A DNA stretch of 64,000 bases from Methylobacterium sp. NMS14P (GCF_028583545.1 NZ_CP087106.1:3146501-3210500), one strand, 5' to 3'. Counted from the stretch's first letter, positions 1 to 10,364 are shown. Numbers and translations are program-made. Notes: generated by a model from the letters alone, not told the origin.

Positions 1-1499
1 TCGCCCTTGGCGCGGGCGAGATGGACCTTCCGCTCGAATGAGTAGAACGCGATCTGGCGCACCACGGTGTTGATCATGTCTTCGACCTTGGCGGCGAGCA
101 TGGCCCGGCGCTGGGTCGTGTCGGTGGTGGCGGCGAGGAGCCGGCGGAAGGTCAGCATCTCGCCGAAGACGCTCGCCGTCTCGGCCAGCGTCAGGGGCGT
201 CGGCGCCATCAGGGCGCCGTTCGGCCCGGCGAGCACCTGGTGGACGCCGTGGCCCAGCTCGTGCGCCAGCGTCATCACGTCCCGCGGCTTGCCCTGGTAG
301 TTGACCAGCACGTAGGGGTGGACCGAGGGCACCGTCGGATGCGCGAAGGCGCCCGGCGCCTTTCCGGGACGGGTCGGCGCGTCAATCCAGCGCTCGTCGA
401 AGAAGCGCCGCGCGATCCCCGCCATCTTCGGCGAGAACGCGTCGTAGGCGGACAGCACCGTGTCGCGGGCCTCCGTCCACGGGATCGTGCGCTGCTCGAC
501 GCGGGGCAGCGGCGCGTTGCGGTCCCAGTAGGGCAGCGCCTCCTGCCCGAACCACTTCGCCTTGAGCGTGTAGTAGCGGTGGGACAGGCGGGGATAGGCC
601 GCCCGCACGGCGTCGACGAGCGCTTCCACGACCTCGGGCTCGACCCGGTTCGACAGGTGGCGCGCGTCGGCCACGTCCTTGAACCCGCGCCAGCGGTCGC
701 TGATCTCCTTGTCCTTCGCCAATGTGTTGGTGATGAGCGTGAACACCCGCAGCTGGCCGCGCAGGACCGCGCTGATCGCGCCGGCAGCCTCCCTGCGGAC
801 CGCCCCGTCCGGATCCTGAAGCTTGTTCAGCGTCGGCTCCAGCGGCATCTCCTCGCCCTGCACGGTGAAGCGCAGCGAGGCGATCGTCTCGTTGAACAGC
901 CGGTCCCACGCGGCGTTCGACGTGACCGACTTCTCGAGGAACAGCTTCTCGGTGCGGTCGTCGAGCTGGTGCGGCTTCTCCCGCCGCAGGTCCTCGATCC
1001 ACGGCGCGTAGTGGGCGAGCGGCCCCTCGGCCATCGCGGCGTTCAGCGCGGCGTCCTCGACGCGATTGAGCTCCAGAGCGAAGAACAGGAGATCCGCCGA
1101 GGCGCTGGTCAGCCGCTCGCGGGTGTCGCCGTAGAACTTGGCCCGCGCCTCGTCGGTGGTGTCGCCGGAATAGACGAGCCCGGCGAAGGACATGAGCTTG
1201 CCCAGCAGGTCCTCGATGCCCTCATAGGTCCGCACCGCCTCGGCCAGCCGCGCGGACGCGTCCGGGCCCGCGGCGAGCTCGGCGATGCGGCCGGCATAGG
1301 TCTCGGAGAAGCGGCGGCACTCCTCCTCGGCGCGGGTCATGTCGCCGGAGTATTTCGGATCATCGAGGCCGGAATAGAGATCCGTGAGGTCCCATTCCGG
1401 AAGATGGCCGAGGTCGGCAGCCTTCGCGGCGGCGCGCGCGGCACTCACGCCCTCCGGCAGGCGGACACTCACCGGCGAGGGGGTGTGGCTCGGCGTCAT
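1..1499 (-). CDS. pepF: Oligoendopeptidase F, M3 family metallopeptidase (C-terminus cut by window edge)
   Basis: Cytosolic zinc oligopeptidase that degrades short peptides. I translated it from the minus strand: an ATG at 1499 opens a reading frame with no stop down to position 1, giving about 499 residues. The zinc-binding motif HELGH lies near residue 405, followed by GPNGALMAPTPLTLAETASVFGE-type sequence carrying the downstream Glu ligand expected for M3 enzymes. The N-terminal part has the helical LPEWDLTDLYSG opening typical of the PepF/M3B branch. Family members are about 600 residues, so roughly 100 C-terminal residues lie outside the window. It is divergent from the response regulator gene at 1749, with a 249-nt shared upstream region. 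The family call is firm; the exact substrate is unknown. Confidence 0.9.
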   Translation of the reverse strand, partial: MTPSHTPSPVSVRLPEGVSAARAAAKAADLGHLPEWDLTDLYSGLDDPKYSGDMTRAEEECRRFSETYAGRIAELAAGPDASARLAEAVRTYEGIEDLLGKLMSFAGLVYSGDTTDEARAKFYGDTRERLTSASADLLFFALELNRVEDAALNAAMAEGPLAHYAPWIEDLRREKPHQLDDRTEKLFLEKSVTSNAAWDRLFNETIASLRFTVQGEEMPLEPTLNKLQDPDGAVRREAAGAISAVLRGQLRVFTLITNTLAKDKEISDRWRGFKDVADARHLSNRVEPEVVEALVDAVRAAYPRLSHRYYTLKAKWFGQEALPYWDRNAPLPRVEQRTIPWTEARDTVLSAYDAFSPKMAGIARRFFDERWIDAPTRPGKAPGAFAHPTVPSVHPYVLVNYQGKPRDVMTLAHELGHGVHQVLAGPNGALMAPTPLTLAETASVFGEMLTFRRLLAATTDTTQRRAMLAAKVEDMINTVVRQIAFYSFERKVHLARAKG

Positions 1500-1748
1500 G
1501 GTGTGCAATCCTCTCCAAGGGCTCCGGCCCCGTACCCTGATATCGAGCGTGCCGCCACGCGTTCAACGCGGGCGGTTCGTCGGACCGGCGCGCGATCGGT
1601 GACGACGCGGTGCAAACGTCGTTAAGCGGCACTTTACGACTGTCGGTCACCCTACGGCTCGAAACGAAACAGTCGCCGAATCGGAGGCCGCGAACGGGTC
1701 GAGCCCGCGTCGCGTGTCCGGCCTTCGCGCGCCGTTCAGGGAGCCGCT

Positions 1749-3233
1749 ATGTCCGCCACCGTGCTGATCGTGGACGACGATCCGGTCCAGCGGCGCCTGG
1801 CCGAGGCGGCCGTGCGCCGTTTCGGCTTCGAGGCGCGGATCGCCGAGTCCGGAGCGGACGCCCTGACCCTGCTGAGATCCGAGGGGGCAGATGTCGTCCT
1901 TCTCGACCTCGTCATGCCCGGGCTCGACGGGCTCGGTGTCCTGGCCGAGATGCGCAAGAGCGGCCTCGCTATGCCGGTCATCGTCCAGACCTCGAACGGG
2001 TCCATCGACACGGTGGTCAGCGCCATGCGGGCCGGCGCCGTGGATTTCGTGGTCAAGCCGGCGGGCGCGGAGCGGCTGCAGGTCTCGATCAAGAACGCCC
2101 TGCGGGTCGATACGCTCGAGGAGGAGGTGCGCCGCATGCGTCGCCGGGCCTCCGGCGCGCTCACCTTCAAGGATCTCACCTCGAAGAGCCCCGACATGGA
2201 GCGGGTGATCCGCCTCGCTGAGCGGGCCGCCAAGTCGAACATCCCGGTGCTGATCGAGGGCGAGTCCGGCGTCGGCAAGGAGGTTCTGGCCCGGGCGATC
2301 CAGGGGTCCGGCGACCGGCGCGGCAAGCCGTTCGTGACAGTCAATTGCGGGGCGATCCCGGAGAACCTGGTGGAATCCACCCTGTTCGGCCACGAGAAGG
2401 GGGCGTTCACCGGCGCCACCGAGAAGCATGCCGGCAAGTTCGTCGAGGCCTCGGGCGGAACGCTGTTCCTCGACGAGATCGGCGAGCTGCCCCTCGACGC
2501 GCAGGTGAAGCTGCTCCGGGCCCTTCAGGAGGGCGAGGTCGACCCCGTCGGCGGCAAGCGCTCGGTGCGGGTGGACATCCGGCTCGTCTCGGCCACCAAT
2601 CGGTCGCTGCTCGACCTCGTGAAACAGGGCAAGTTCCGCGAGGACCTCTACTACCGCCTGAACGTCTTCCCGATGACGCTGCCGCCCCTGCGGGCGCGCC
2701 GCGAGGACATCCCGGACCTCGTCCGCTCGTTCTGCGCACGGTTCTCGGCCGAGGAAGGCAAGCGCGTGCGGGCGATCAGCCCTGAGGCGATGGCCCTGCT
2801 CACGCGCTATCCCTGGCCGGGCAACGTCCGGCAGCTGGAGAACGCCCTGTTCCGCGCCGTCGTGCTGGCGGACGGCGACGAGCTGACCGTCTCCGAGTTC
2901 CCGCAGATCGCCGCGCAGGTCGAGGGCTTCGACGTGCGGATCCCGGCCGCGCCGGTCCAGCCGCAGATGCCGGCCTACGCCCCCGAGCCGGTGCGCGAGA
3001 TCGTCCGCGTGGAGGTGCGCGACCCGCACGCGATGTCACTCGTCGCCGAGGAGACCGGCGAGATGAAGCCGATGGACGTGCTGGAGGCGGAGATCATCCG
3101 CTTCGCGCTCCAGTTCTATCGGCAGCGGATGTCGGAGGTCTCGCGCCGCCTCGGCATCGGCCGCTCCACCCTCTACCGCAAGCTCAAGGATCTGGGGCTG
3201 GAGGACGACGCTAAAACCGAGGACGCGGCCTGA
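1749..3233 (+). CDS. Sigma-54-dependent response regulator (REC-AAA+-Fis)
   Basis: NtrC-type transcription activator of 494 residues. Residues 1-120 form a receiver domain with acidic pocket D9-D11 and the likely phospho-acceptor D53 in LLDLVMPG. Residues 140-375 are the AAA+ domain: Walker A GESGVGKE at 171-178, the sigma-54 contact loop GAFTGA at 218-223 and Walker B LFLDEIGE at 239-246. A linker with Pro-rich sequence precedes a C-terminal Fis-type helix-turn-helix ending [19 protein letters not shown]. The ATG is preceded by AGGGAG. No sensor kinase gene is adjacent, so it is an orphan here and its signal and target promoters are unknown. Confidence 0.92.
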   Translation: MSATVLIVDDDPVQRRLAEAAVRRFGFEARIAESGADALTLLRSEGADVVLLDLVMPGLDGLGVLAEMRKSGLAMPVIVQTSNGSIDTVVSAMRAGAVDFVVKPAGAERLQVSIKNALRVDTLEEEVRRMRRRASGALTFKDLTSKSPDMERVIRLAERAAKSNIPVLIEGESGVGKEVLARAIQGSGDRRGKPFVTVNCGAIPENLVESTLFGHEKGAFTGATEKHAGKFVEASGGTLFLDEIGELPLDAQVKLLRALQEGEVDPVGGKRSVRVDIRLVSATNRSLLDLVKQGKFREDLYYRLNVFPMTLPPLRARREDIPDLVRSFCARFSAEEGKRVRAISPEAMALLTRYPWPGNVRQLENALFRAVVLADGDELTVSEFPQIAAQVEGFDVRIPAAPVQPQMPAYAPEPVREIVRVEVRDPHAMSLVAEETGEMKPMDVLEAEIIRFALQFYRQRMSEVSRRLGIGRSTLYRKLKDLGLEDDAKTEDAA

Positions 3234-3479
3234 TCGAACGCGGGGTGCGCTAGCGCACCGAGCGCATTCGTTTCGGCCACGGTGAGGGAAAATTTCGGCC
3301 CTGCTGCACGCTGCCGGCGGATGATTTAGCGGATCATAAGCTGAGCAGCATTAGAAATGACACATTCATCGGCAGGACCGACCTTCTATTCGCGATGACT
3401 GCGGTTGCTGAAAGCCACGCTTGCGCGGATAATCACAATCTGAGCGTGCGGTCCTGCCGCCGCACCCCGGGAGATCACG

Positions 3480-5504
3480 ATGCGCGTCCCGCGCTCCAGC
3501 CTCATCGCGCTGGCCGCCCTCCTCGGCGGCACACTGGCCCCGGCCGGCTCCCTCCGTGCCGCGACGGTCGCGCTGGACCAGCCGACCACCGATATCCCCG
3601 CGAGCCCGCCCGTCGCCTTGCCTGCGCCGGCGGCCCCCGCGCAGGCGGACCCGTCGGCGCCCGCCACCACGGCCCTTCCCGACTACAAGCCGGAGGCGCC
3701 GGCGGCCGAGCCGGCCCCGGCCCCGGCCGCCGCGGTTCCGGTCGCCCCGGCCGACCCGCTCGGCGCGGCGGTCTTCGCCCGGTTCGCGGATCCCGCGCCC
3801 CTGCTGCTGCGCCTCACCGGCAAGGACCGCGACGCGATCCGGAGCTTCTACGAGGCCCGCAGCTTCAAGCCGCTCTGGATCTCCGGCGGGGCCTGGACCG
3901 ACGCTGCGAAGGCGGTCTCCGCGCGGATGGCGGCCGCCGCCGAGGACGGTCTCGATCCCCGCGCCTACACGGCCCCGGCGCTCGCCGATAAGCCCGACGA
4001 GAAGGCGGTCGCCGACGCCGATCTGCGCCTATCCGCGGCGGCGGTGCTCTACGCCCGGGATGCCCGCGGCAGCCGGATCAACCTGGCCTCCATCTCGCGG
4101 CTGATCACCCCGCACCTCGATCTTCCCGCCGGGAACGACGTCCTGGCGAAGCTCGACGAGGCCGGCGCGAAGGCCGGCGAGGCGCTGCAGGCCTACAATC
4201 CGGCGACCCCGGGTTATCTCGCGCTGAAGGCGCGCCTCGCCGGCCTGCGGGGACCCGCCCCGACCGCCGTGAAGCCGCTGCGCCTCCCGGCCGGACCGGT
4301 TCTCCGCGTCGGCATGCGCGATGCCCGCGTCCCGCTGCTGCGGGCGCACTTCAACCTCGAGAGCCGTCCCGCCGCGACCCTGGACAAGGGGCCCGGCGAG
4401 CCGGAGGAGTACGATTCCGGTGTCGCCGACGCGGTAGGGAAGTTCCAGCGCGGCCGCGGCCTGCCGGGGAACGGCGTCCTGAACGTCCAGACGGTCCTGG
4501 CCCTCGCCGATGCCGGCCGCGCGGTGCGGCCGACGGGCGGGGAGGCCGAGCTCATCGTCAACATGGAGCGGTGGCGCTGGCTGCCGGGCGACCTGGGCTC
4601 GGACTACATCCTGGTCAACGTGCCGGAGTACCGCCTGCGCGCCTATCGGGGCGGCGTCATGCGCGACGAGGCGCGGGTCATCGTCGGCAAGCCGGAATCG
4701 CGCACGCCCCTCTTCTCGGGCATGATGGAGTACGCGGTCGTCAACCCGTCCTGGTACGTCCCGCCGTCGATCCTGAAGACCATGGCGCCGAAGCTCGCCG
4801 GCTACGGCGGCAAGACCTGGGGCGGCTACGAGGTCGTCCGCCGCGGTGGGCACATCTCGCTGCGCCAGCCCCCGGGTGAGCGCAACGCCCTCGGCTTCAT
4901 CAAGTTCATGTTCCCGAACCAGCACGCGGTCTACCTGCACGACACGCCGAACCGCTCGCTGTTCTCCGCCTCGAAACGCGATTTCAGCCACGGCTGCGTG
5001 CGGGTCGACGACCCGTTCCGCCTCGCCGACGTGGTGCTGCCGAACTGGTCCGAGGATCGCCTGAAGAAGCTGATCGGCAAGGGCGAGCGCACGATCCGGC
5101 TGCCGGAGAAGCTCCCGGTCCACCTCGCTTACTTCACGGCCTTCGTGGACGACGGCGGCGCCTACCGTACCCTGCCCGACCTCTACGGCTACGACGCGCC
5201 GATGCGCGCGGCCCTCGGGCTGCCGGGCGGCGGCGGGCCGGCGATCGCGCGGCTCCCGGACGAGCCGCCGCGGCGCAAGGTCGAGCGCGCTCCGAAGCCG
5301 CCCGCGACCCGGACGGTCCATCGCCGCGCGCCCGAGCGCCCGGTCGCGGATGCCGAGGCGTGGCCGACCGGGCGCTACGAGGAGGCGGACACGCCGCGTC
5401 GCGCCCAGCGCCGCGCGGCCCGGGCCGACGGCGCGCCGGAATACGGCGAGCCGGGCCTCTGGACGCCCGCGCCGCAGCAGGCGGCGCCGCGCGGGTGGTG
5501 GTAA
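3480..5504 (+). CDS. L,D-transpeptidase, YcbB/LdtD-like
   Basis: Periplasmic enzyme that makes 3-3 cross-links in peptidoglycan. The 674-residue product starts with a signal peptide (MRVPRSSLIALAALLGG, then a small-residue cleavage region near 28). A Pro/Ala-rich linker follows to about residue 95. Next come an N-terminal scaffold region, a peptidoglycan-binding-1-like segment around 310-350, and the YkuD catalytic domain around 370-530. The catalytic motif SHGCVRV places the nucleophile at Cys506, preceded by HDTPNRSLF. The C-terminal about 100 residues are Arg/Pro-rich and probably disordered. The next gene on the same strand is also a cell-wall protein, which supports a joint envelope role. 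A minor alternative is a family member with altered donor specificity. Confidence 0.9.
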   Translation: MRVPRSSLIALAALLGGTLAPAGSLRAATVALDQPTTDIPASPPVALPAPAAPAQADPSAPATTALPDYKPEAPAAEPAPAPAAAVPVAPADPLGAAVFARFADPAPLLLRLTGKDRDAIRSFYEARSFKPLWISGGAWTDAAKAVSARMAAAAEDGLDPRAYTAPALADKPDEKAVADADLRLSAAAVLYARDARGSRINLASISRLITPHLDLPAGNDVLAKLDEAGAKAGEALQAYNPATPGYLALKARLAGLRGPAPTAVKPLRLPAGPVLRVGMRDARVPLLRAHFNLESRPAATLDKGPGEPEEYDSGVADAVGKFQRGRGLPGNGVLNVQTVLALADAGRAVRPTGGEAELIVNMERWRWLPGDLGSDYILVNVPEYRLRAYRGGVMRDEARVIVGKPESRTPLFSGMMEYAVVNPSWYVPPSILKTMAPKLAGYGGKTWGGYEVVRRGGHISLRQPPGERNALGFIKFMFPNQHAVYLHDTPNRSLFSASKRDFSHGCVRVDDPFRLADVVLPNWSEDRLKKLIGKGERTIRLPEKLPVHLAYFTAFVDDGGAYRTLPDLYGYDAPMRAALGLPGGGGPAIARLPDEPPRRKVERAPKPPATRTVHRRAPERPVADAEAWPTGRYEEADTPRRAQRRAARADGAPEYGEPGLWTPAPQQAAPRGWW

Positions 5505-5646
5505 CCCACCGGCGCCAGCAGCAACTTTCGCGTGCGCGGCCGCACAGCCGGGCACGATTTCGCCACGGTCGAGCCTTAGCCGTTTCGGTCGCGAACCCGG
5601 TTCAACAGGCGTCGGGTCAGGCTGTCGGGAGAGGATCAGGACCGTC

Positions 5647-7146
5647 GTGCCCAGTCTCCCGCGCGCCCTTCGCCATCTCACCCTCGCCCTGTCCGGCCTG
5701 GTGCTCGGACTGATCGCCGGGACGGCCGAGACCGAGGACGCGGTCGCCAACGGCGATACCCGATCCCTGACCATCTACCACACGCACACGCAGGAGAGCG
5801 CGACCATCACGTTCAAGCGCGATGGCCGCTACGACCGCGCGGCCCTCGAGCAGCTGAACTGGCTTCTCCGCGACTGGCGGGTGAACGAGCCGACCAAGAT
5901 GGATCCGCGGCTGTTCGATACGGTCTGGGAGGCCTATCGTCAGGTCGGTGCGACCCAGCCGATCCACGTCGTGTCGGCCTACCGGTCCCCGGGCACCAAC
6001 GCGATGCTGCGCCGCCGCTCCAGGATGGTGGCCGAGTACAGCCAGCACATGCTCGGCAAGGCGATGGACTTCTTCCTGCCGGACGTGTCGATCGACCGGA
6101 TCCGCGAGGTCGGTCTCCGGATGCAGCGCGGCGGCGTCGGCTGGTATCCCCATGCCGGAACGCCGTTCGTGCACCTCGACGTGGGGTCCGTGCGGATGTG
6201 GCCGCGCATGACCCACGACCAGCTCGCCCGGCTGTTCCCGGACGGCAAGACCGTGCTGCTCCCGAGCGACAACCGTCCCTTCCCCCGCTACGAGGAAGCC
6301 AAGGCCGAGATCCTGGCCCGCGGCGGGACCGTGGCGGGCCTCACGACGCAGATGGCCAGCGGCGAGGAGGAGGACGGACCAGGCCTGTTCGGCTTCCTGG
6401 CGAGCCTGTTCGGCGGCGGCCGGTCGACACCCGAGCCCGCGCCGGTGCAACCCCCCGTGGAGACAGCGAAGAAATCGCGGCGCACGCCCGTCGTCGCCGT
6501 GGCGAGCGCCGATCCGCAGGATCCGGTGGGCGCGCGCGCCGCCCTCGCCTACGCGGCGCCCGCGGCCGACGACGCCCTGCGCGGCTCGCTCGTGGAGCGG
6601 GCGCAGGCGAAGGGTGCCGAGGCCAAGCCCGCCGACGCCAGGTCGCTCCTGACCGCGAGTCAGCCGACCGCCGCCGACGACGCGGTGACCGCCGTCACGG
6701 CGCCGCTCCCGCCGCGGCGGCCCTCGGACATGGCGGCCGTCGTGGCGAGCCTGAACATGCCGCTGCCGCCGCCGCGCCCGGTGCAGTTCGCGGCGCTGGA
6801 GCGCGGGATGGCCAACTTCGCGTCCGCGAGCGAGATCCGCGCCCTCGACAAACCCGCGGCGCCGACCCCGGCTCGCGCGCGCTCCCTCGTGGCCCCGGAC
6901 GCGGATGCGAAGGCGCAGTTGCGCGCCCTGTTCGATTCGGTGTCGGCCGGCCCGGGTGCGGCCCCGGCGAGCCGGGCCGTTCCCGTGCACGTCGCCGCCA
7001 CGCGCCTGCGCGGTGCCGCGCCCGACGCGGTCGTGGGCGCCGCGCCCGACCGGGTCACCACGCGGTTCAGTCCCCGCAGCCCGGGCGACGACCTGCCGAC
7101 CCGCTTCACCGGCTCGGCCGCGCGCGCCGTGTCAGGTGCGCGCTGA
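5647..7146 (+). CDS. DUF882 / YcbK-like M15-type peptidase with long disordered tail
   Basis: Putative periplasmic murein peptidase of 499 residues starting at GTG 5647, with GAGG about 12 nt upstream. The N-terminus (RALRHLTLALSGLVLGLIAG) is a signal peptide or membrane anchor. The catalytic-type domain spans about residues 30-215. It shows SAYRSPGTN, SQHMLGKAMDF and a WYPHAGTPFVHLDVG segment, which supply the His/Asp/His set expected for zinc in the M15/DUF882 fold. Residues from about 240 to the end are Ala/Pro-rich low-complexity sequence with PLPPRRPSDM and PLPPPRPVQF-like repeats, much longer than the family core. It follows the L,D-transpeptidase by 142 nt on the same strand. The family call is solid; enzymatic activity is inferred. 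Confidence 0.82.
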   Translation: MPSLPRALRHLTLALSGLVLGLIAGTAETEDAVANGDTRSLTIYHTHTQESATITFKRDGRYDRAALEQLNWLLRDWRVNEPTKMDPRLFDTVWEAYRQVGATQPIHVVSAYRSPGTNAMLRRRSRMVAEYSQHMLGKAMDFFLPDVSIDRIREVGLRMQRGGVGWYPHAGTPFVHLDVGSVRMWPRMTHDQLARLFPDGKTVLLPSDNRPFPRYEEAKAEILARGGTVAGLTTQMASGEEEDGPGLFGFLASLFGGGRSTPEPAPVQPPVETAKKSRRTPVVAVASADPQDPVGARAALAYAAPAADDALRGSLVERAQAKGAEAKPADARSLLTASQPTAADDAVTAVTAPLPPRRPSDMAAVVASLNMPLPPPRPVQFAALERGMANFASASEIRALDKPAAPTPARARSLVAPDADAKAQLRALFDSVSAGPGAAPASRAVPVHVAATRLRGAAPDAVVGAAPDRVTTRFSPRSPGDDLPTRFTGSAARAVSGAR

Positions 7147-7227
7147 TCCGCACGCCGCGGCGAGGGCGCCATCGTCGATGCTGCGAAGCGACCGAGCCCC
7201 GCGAGGTGGTGGACGTCGCGATCCGGC

Positions 7228-7479
7228 TCAGCGCAGGGGCTTGGAGAGATTGACCGCCAGCGCGCCGACGAGCGTGGTCGCGTAGCTGTCCTCCTGCATC
7301 GCCGAGATGCGCTCCGCCTCGTTGCCGCTGTTGGCGGCGACAGACATCATCAGCATCACTGCCGTGACGAGACCGCCGAGACCGGCGACGAGGGCGAGAT
7401 AGGCGCGAACCGCGGCCCGCGGGACAGCCGCGACCCCTTCGGTCTCGGCGAGGCACAGCGGCGAAGGGCTGTGAGACAT
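7228..7479 (-). CDS. Small single-span membrane protein, unknown function
   Basis: An 83-residue product, starting at the ATG complementary to 7477-7479. A hydrophobic segment covers about residues 25-47 (AYLALVAGLGGLVTAVMLMMSVA) and a short polar tail follows. No family is recognised. The frame could be extended upstream to 7536, but that extension is basic and lacks a ribosome-binding site; the chosen start also has no clear one. It lies convergently to the DUF882 gene and downstream of ppdK on the same strand, separated from it by a likely terminator. It may be a real small gene; the evidence is only the intact frame and the plausible transmembrane topology. Confidence 0.45.
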   Translation of the reverse strand: MSHSPSPLCLAETEGVAAVPRAAVRAYLALVAGLGGLVTAVMLMMSVAANSGNEAERISAMQEDSYATTLVGALAVNLSKPLR

Positions 7480-7640
7480 GGTGGCGGCCGATTCTGACGG
7501 GCGATGCTGAACCCGACGCGGGCCGATAAGGCGCACGTCGGGCGGGCCCGTTCAATCGAGAAACGCCTCACAAAGAGTCGAGTTCGACCGAAAGGCGAGT
7601 TTTTCCCACCAATCCTCGTACGGATGGTTGATATCCGAAA

Positions 7641-7664
7641 GGGGGACGCCGCCCGGCGCCCCCC
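7641..7664 (-). terminator. Probable rho-independent terminator after ppdK
   Basis: A GC-rich hairpin with 11-nt arms (7641-7651 and 7654-7664, one mismatch) and a very short loop lies 9 nt downstream of the ppdK stop. On the minus strand it is followed by TTTC, a weak U-tract. Confidence 0.5.
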
Positions 7665-7673
7665 GCTCGGGCC

Positions 7674-10364
7674 TCAGCCCTCCTTGCCGGCGACCTTGCC
7701 GAGCGCCGCCTGGGCAGCCGCCAGCCGGGCGATCGGCACCCGGTAGGGCGAGCAGGACACGTAATCGAGCCCGACTTCCTGGCAGAAGCCCACCGAGGCG
7801 GGGTCGCCGCCGTGCTCGCCGCAGATGCCGAGCTTGATGTCCGGACGCGTCTTGCGGCCGCGCTCGACGCCGATGCGCACCAGCTCGCCCACGCCCTCCT
7901 GGTCGATCGTGATGAACGGGTCGGCCGGCAGGATGCCCTTCTGAGTGTAGGGACCCAGGAAGGTGGCGGCGTCGTCGCGGGAGATGCCCAGCGCCGTCTG
8001 GGTCAGGTCGTTCGTGCCGAAGGAGAAGAACTCCGCGGTCTCGGCGATCTCGTTGGCCTTGAGGGCGGCGCGCGGCAGCTCGATCATCGTGCCGACCTGG
8101 TAGTCGAGGGGCGCGCCCTTCTCCTCGGCCACGGCCTTCGCCATGGCGTCGATGCGGGCCTTCACGATGTCGAACTCGGCGCGGGTGAAGACCAGCGGCA
8201 CCATCACCTCGGGGGTCACCGCCTTGCCGGTGTCCGCGGCCGCCTGGACGGCGGCCTCGAAGATCGCGCGGGCCTGCATCTCGGCGATCTCCGGGAAGGC
8301 GATCGCGAGCCGGCAGCCGCGGAAGCCGAGCATGGGGTTGTGCTCGGACAGCTCGCGCGTCCGGTGCCGGATCTTCTCCTCGGAAACGCCCGTCGCCTTG
8401 ACGACCTCGGCGACCTCGGCGTCGGTGTGCGGCAGGAACTCGTGCAGCGGCGGGTCGAGGAGGCGGATCGTCACCGGCAGGCCGGACATGATCATGAACA
8501 GCTCTAGGAAGTCCTGCCGCTGGTAGGGCAGGATCTTCGCCAGCGCCGCGCGACGGCCCTCGGCGTCGTCCGCCAGGATCATCTCGCGCACCGCGATGAT
8601 GCGATCACCCTCGAAGAACATGTGCTCGGTACGGCAGAGGCCGATGCCCTCGGCGCCGAAGTTGCGCGCGGTGCGGGCATCGGTCGGCGTATCGGCGTTG
8701 GCGCGGACCTTCATGCGGCGGATCGCGTCGGCCCACTCCATCAGGGTGGCGAAGTCCCCCGAGAGCTCGGGCTCCAGCATCTTCACCTCGCCCTGGATCA
8801 CCTGGCCGGTGGAACCGTCGATGGTGATCTTGTCGCCGGCCTTCAGCGTCACACCGCCGACCGTCAGGGTCTGCGCCTTGTAATCGATCCGGATGGAGCC
8901 GACGCCGGAGACGCAGGGCTTGCCCATGCCGCGGGCCACCACGGCCGCGTGGCTGGTCATGCCGCCGCGGGTGGTGAGGATGCCCTCGGCGGCGTGCATG
9001 CCGTGGATGTCCTCGGGCGAGGTCTCGATCCGCACCAGGATGCATTTGCGCTCGGCCTTGCGGTGCGCCTCCGCGTCCTCGGAGTTGAACACGATCTCGC
9101 CGGTCGCCGCGCCGGGCGAGGCCGGGAGGCCGGAGGCGATGACCTTGCGGTCGGCCTTCGGGTCGATCGTCGGGTGCAGGAGCTGGTCGAGGGCGCCGGG
9201 CTCGACCCGGCCGATCGCCTCCTCGCGGGAGATCAGCCCCTCGCCCGCCAGATCAACGGCGATGCGCAGGGCGGCCTTGGCCGTGCGCTTGCCGTTGCGG
9301 GTCTGGAGCATCCAGAGCTTGCCCTTCTCGATGGTGAATTCCATGTCCTGCATGTCGCGGTAATGCGACTCCAGGATCCCGTAGATCCGGGTCAGCTCCG
9401 CGAAGCTCTCCGGCATGGCCTTCTCCATCGAAGGCTTGTCGCTCTCGGCCTCGATCCGGGCCTTCTCGGTGATGTTCTGCGGTGTGCGGATGCCCGCCAC
9501 CACGTCCTCGCCCTGCGCGTTGATCAGGAACTCGCCGTAGAGCGCCTTCTCGCCGGTGGAGGGGTTACGGGTGAAGGCGACGCCGGTGGCCGAGGTGTCG
9601 CCCATGTTGCCGAACACCATGGCCTGCACGTTGACGGCCGTGCCCCAGCTCTCCGGGATGTTGTTCAGCTCCCGGTACTTCTTCGCGCGGGGAATCATCC
9701 AGGAATTGAACACGGCGCCGATCGCGCCCCAGAGCTGGTCGTCCGCGCCCTGCGGGAAGTCAGAGCCGTGCTCGTCGCGTACGATCTTCTTGTAGGTCTG
9801 GATGAGGGTCTTCCAGTCGCCGGCGCCGAGCTCGGTGTCCAGGTCGAAGCCCTTGCCCTCCTTGTACTGCTCCAGCGCCTCCTCGAAGGCGTGGTGCTCA
9901 ACGCCGAGAACGACGTTCGAGTACATGGTGATGAAGCGGCGGTAGGAATCGTAGGCGAAGCGCTCGTCGTCGGCCTCCTTGGCGAGCGCCAGGACGGTCT
10001 CGTCGTTGAGGCCGAGGTTGAGCACCGTGTCCATCATGCCGGGCATCGAGGCGCGGGCGCCCGAGCGGACCGACACCAGGAGCGGGTTGGTCGAGTCGCC
10101 GAACTTGCGGTCGGTGAGCGCGCCCACCTGCGCGAGGGCCGCCGAGACCTGATCCTTCAGCTCCGGCGGGTAGGCCTTGCCGTGCTCGTAGAAATAAGTG
10201 CAGACCTCGGTGGTGATGGTGAAGCCGGGCGGGACGGGCAGGCCCAGGTTGGACATCTCGGCGAGGTTGGCGCCCTTGCCGCCGAGCAGGTCGCGCATCT
10301 GCGACTTGCCCTCCGCCTTGCCGTCGCCGAAGGCGTAGACCCACTTCGCGCTGCCGGTCGCCAT
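7674..10364 (-). CDS. ppdK: Pyruvate, phosphate dikinase
   Basis: Cytosolic enzyme that interconverts pyruvate, ATP and phosphate with phosphoenolpyruvate, AMP and pyrophosphate. It is a key PEP-forming or PEP-consuming step in the C3/C4 node of methylotrophs. The 896-residue product starts at ATG 10364 (MATGSAKWVYAF), as is usual for the family. An in-frame upstream ATG would add 26 atypical residues. The N-terminal ATP-grasp part has LLGGKGANLAEM. The swivelling phosphohistidine domain has GGMTSHAAVVARGMGKPCVSG with the catalytic His. The C-terminal PEP/pyruvate barrel has GLCRTEHMFF, SFGTNDLTQ and CGEHGGDP. Length and motifs are complete. It is transcribed in the same direction as the DUF3096 mini-gene and puf operon upstream, but appears to be a separate unit. 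Confidence 0.96.
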   Translation of the reverse strand: MATGSAKWVYAFGDGKAEGKSQMRDLLGGKGANLAEMSNLGLPVPPGFTITTEVCTYFYEHGKAYPPELKDQVSAALAQVGALTDRKFGDSTNPLLVSVRSGARASMPGMMDTVLNLGLNDETVLALAKEADDERFAYDSYRRFITMYSNVVLGVEHHAFEEALEQYKEGKGFDLDTELGAGDWKTLIQTYKKIVRDEHGSDFPQGADDQLWGAIGAVFNSWMIPRAKKYRELNNIPESWGTAVNVQAMVFGNMGDTSATGVAFTRNPSTGEKALYGEFLINAQGEDVVAGIRTPQNITEKARIEAESDKPSMEKAMPESFAELTRIYGILESHYRDMQDMEFTIEKGKLWMLQTRNGKRTAKAALRIAVDLAGEGLISREEAIGRVEPGALDQLLHPTIDPKADRKVIASGLPASPGAATGEIVFNSEDAEAHRKAERKCILVRIETSPEDIHGMHAAEGILTTRGGMTSHAAVVARGMGKPCVSGVGSIRIDYKAQTLTVGGVTLKAGDKITIDGSTGQVIQGEVKMLEPELSGDFATLMEWADAIRRMKVRANADTPTDARTARNFGAEGIGLCRTEHMFFEGDRIIAVREMILADDAEGRRAALAKILPYQRQDFLELFMIMSGLPVTIRLLDPPLHEFLPHTDAEVAEVVKATGVSEEKIRHRTRELSEHNPMLGFRGCRLAIAFPEIAEMQARAIFEAAVQAAADTGKAVTPEVMVPLVFTRAEFDIVKARIDAMAKAVAEEKGAPLDYQVGTMIELPRAALKANEIAETAEFFSFGTNDLTQTALGISRDDAATFLGPYTQKGILPADPFITIDQEGVGELVRIGVERGRKTRPDIKLGICGEHGGDPASVGFCQEVGLDYVSCSPYRVPIARLAAAQAALGKVAGKEG

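Noticed and set aside
240..1625. Long plus-strand open frame opposite the oligoendopeptidase gene
   Set aside because: Arg/Val-rich composition without motifs; the complementary strand gives a clean M3 peptidase with HELGH. It is an antisense artefact of high GC content.
3234..3479. Gap before the L,D-transpeptidase gene, checked for a small RNA or riboswitch
   Set aside because: Slightly AT-richer and likely to hold a promoter, but no recognisable aptamer or strong hairpin was found.
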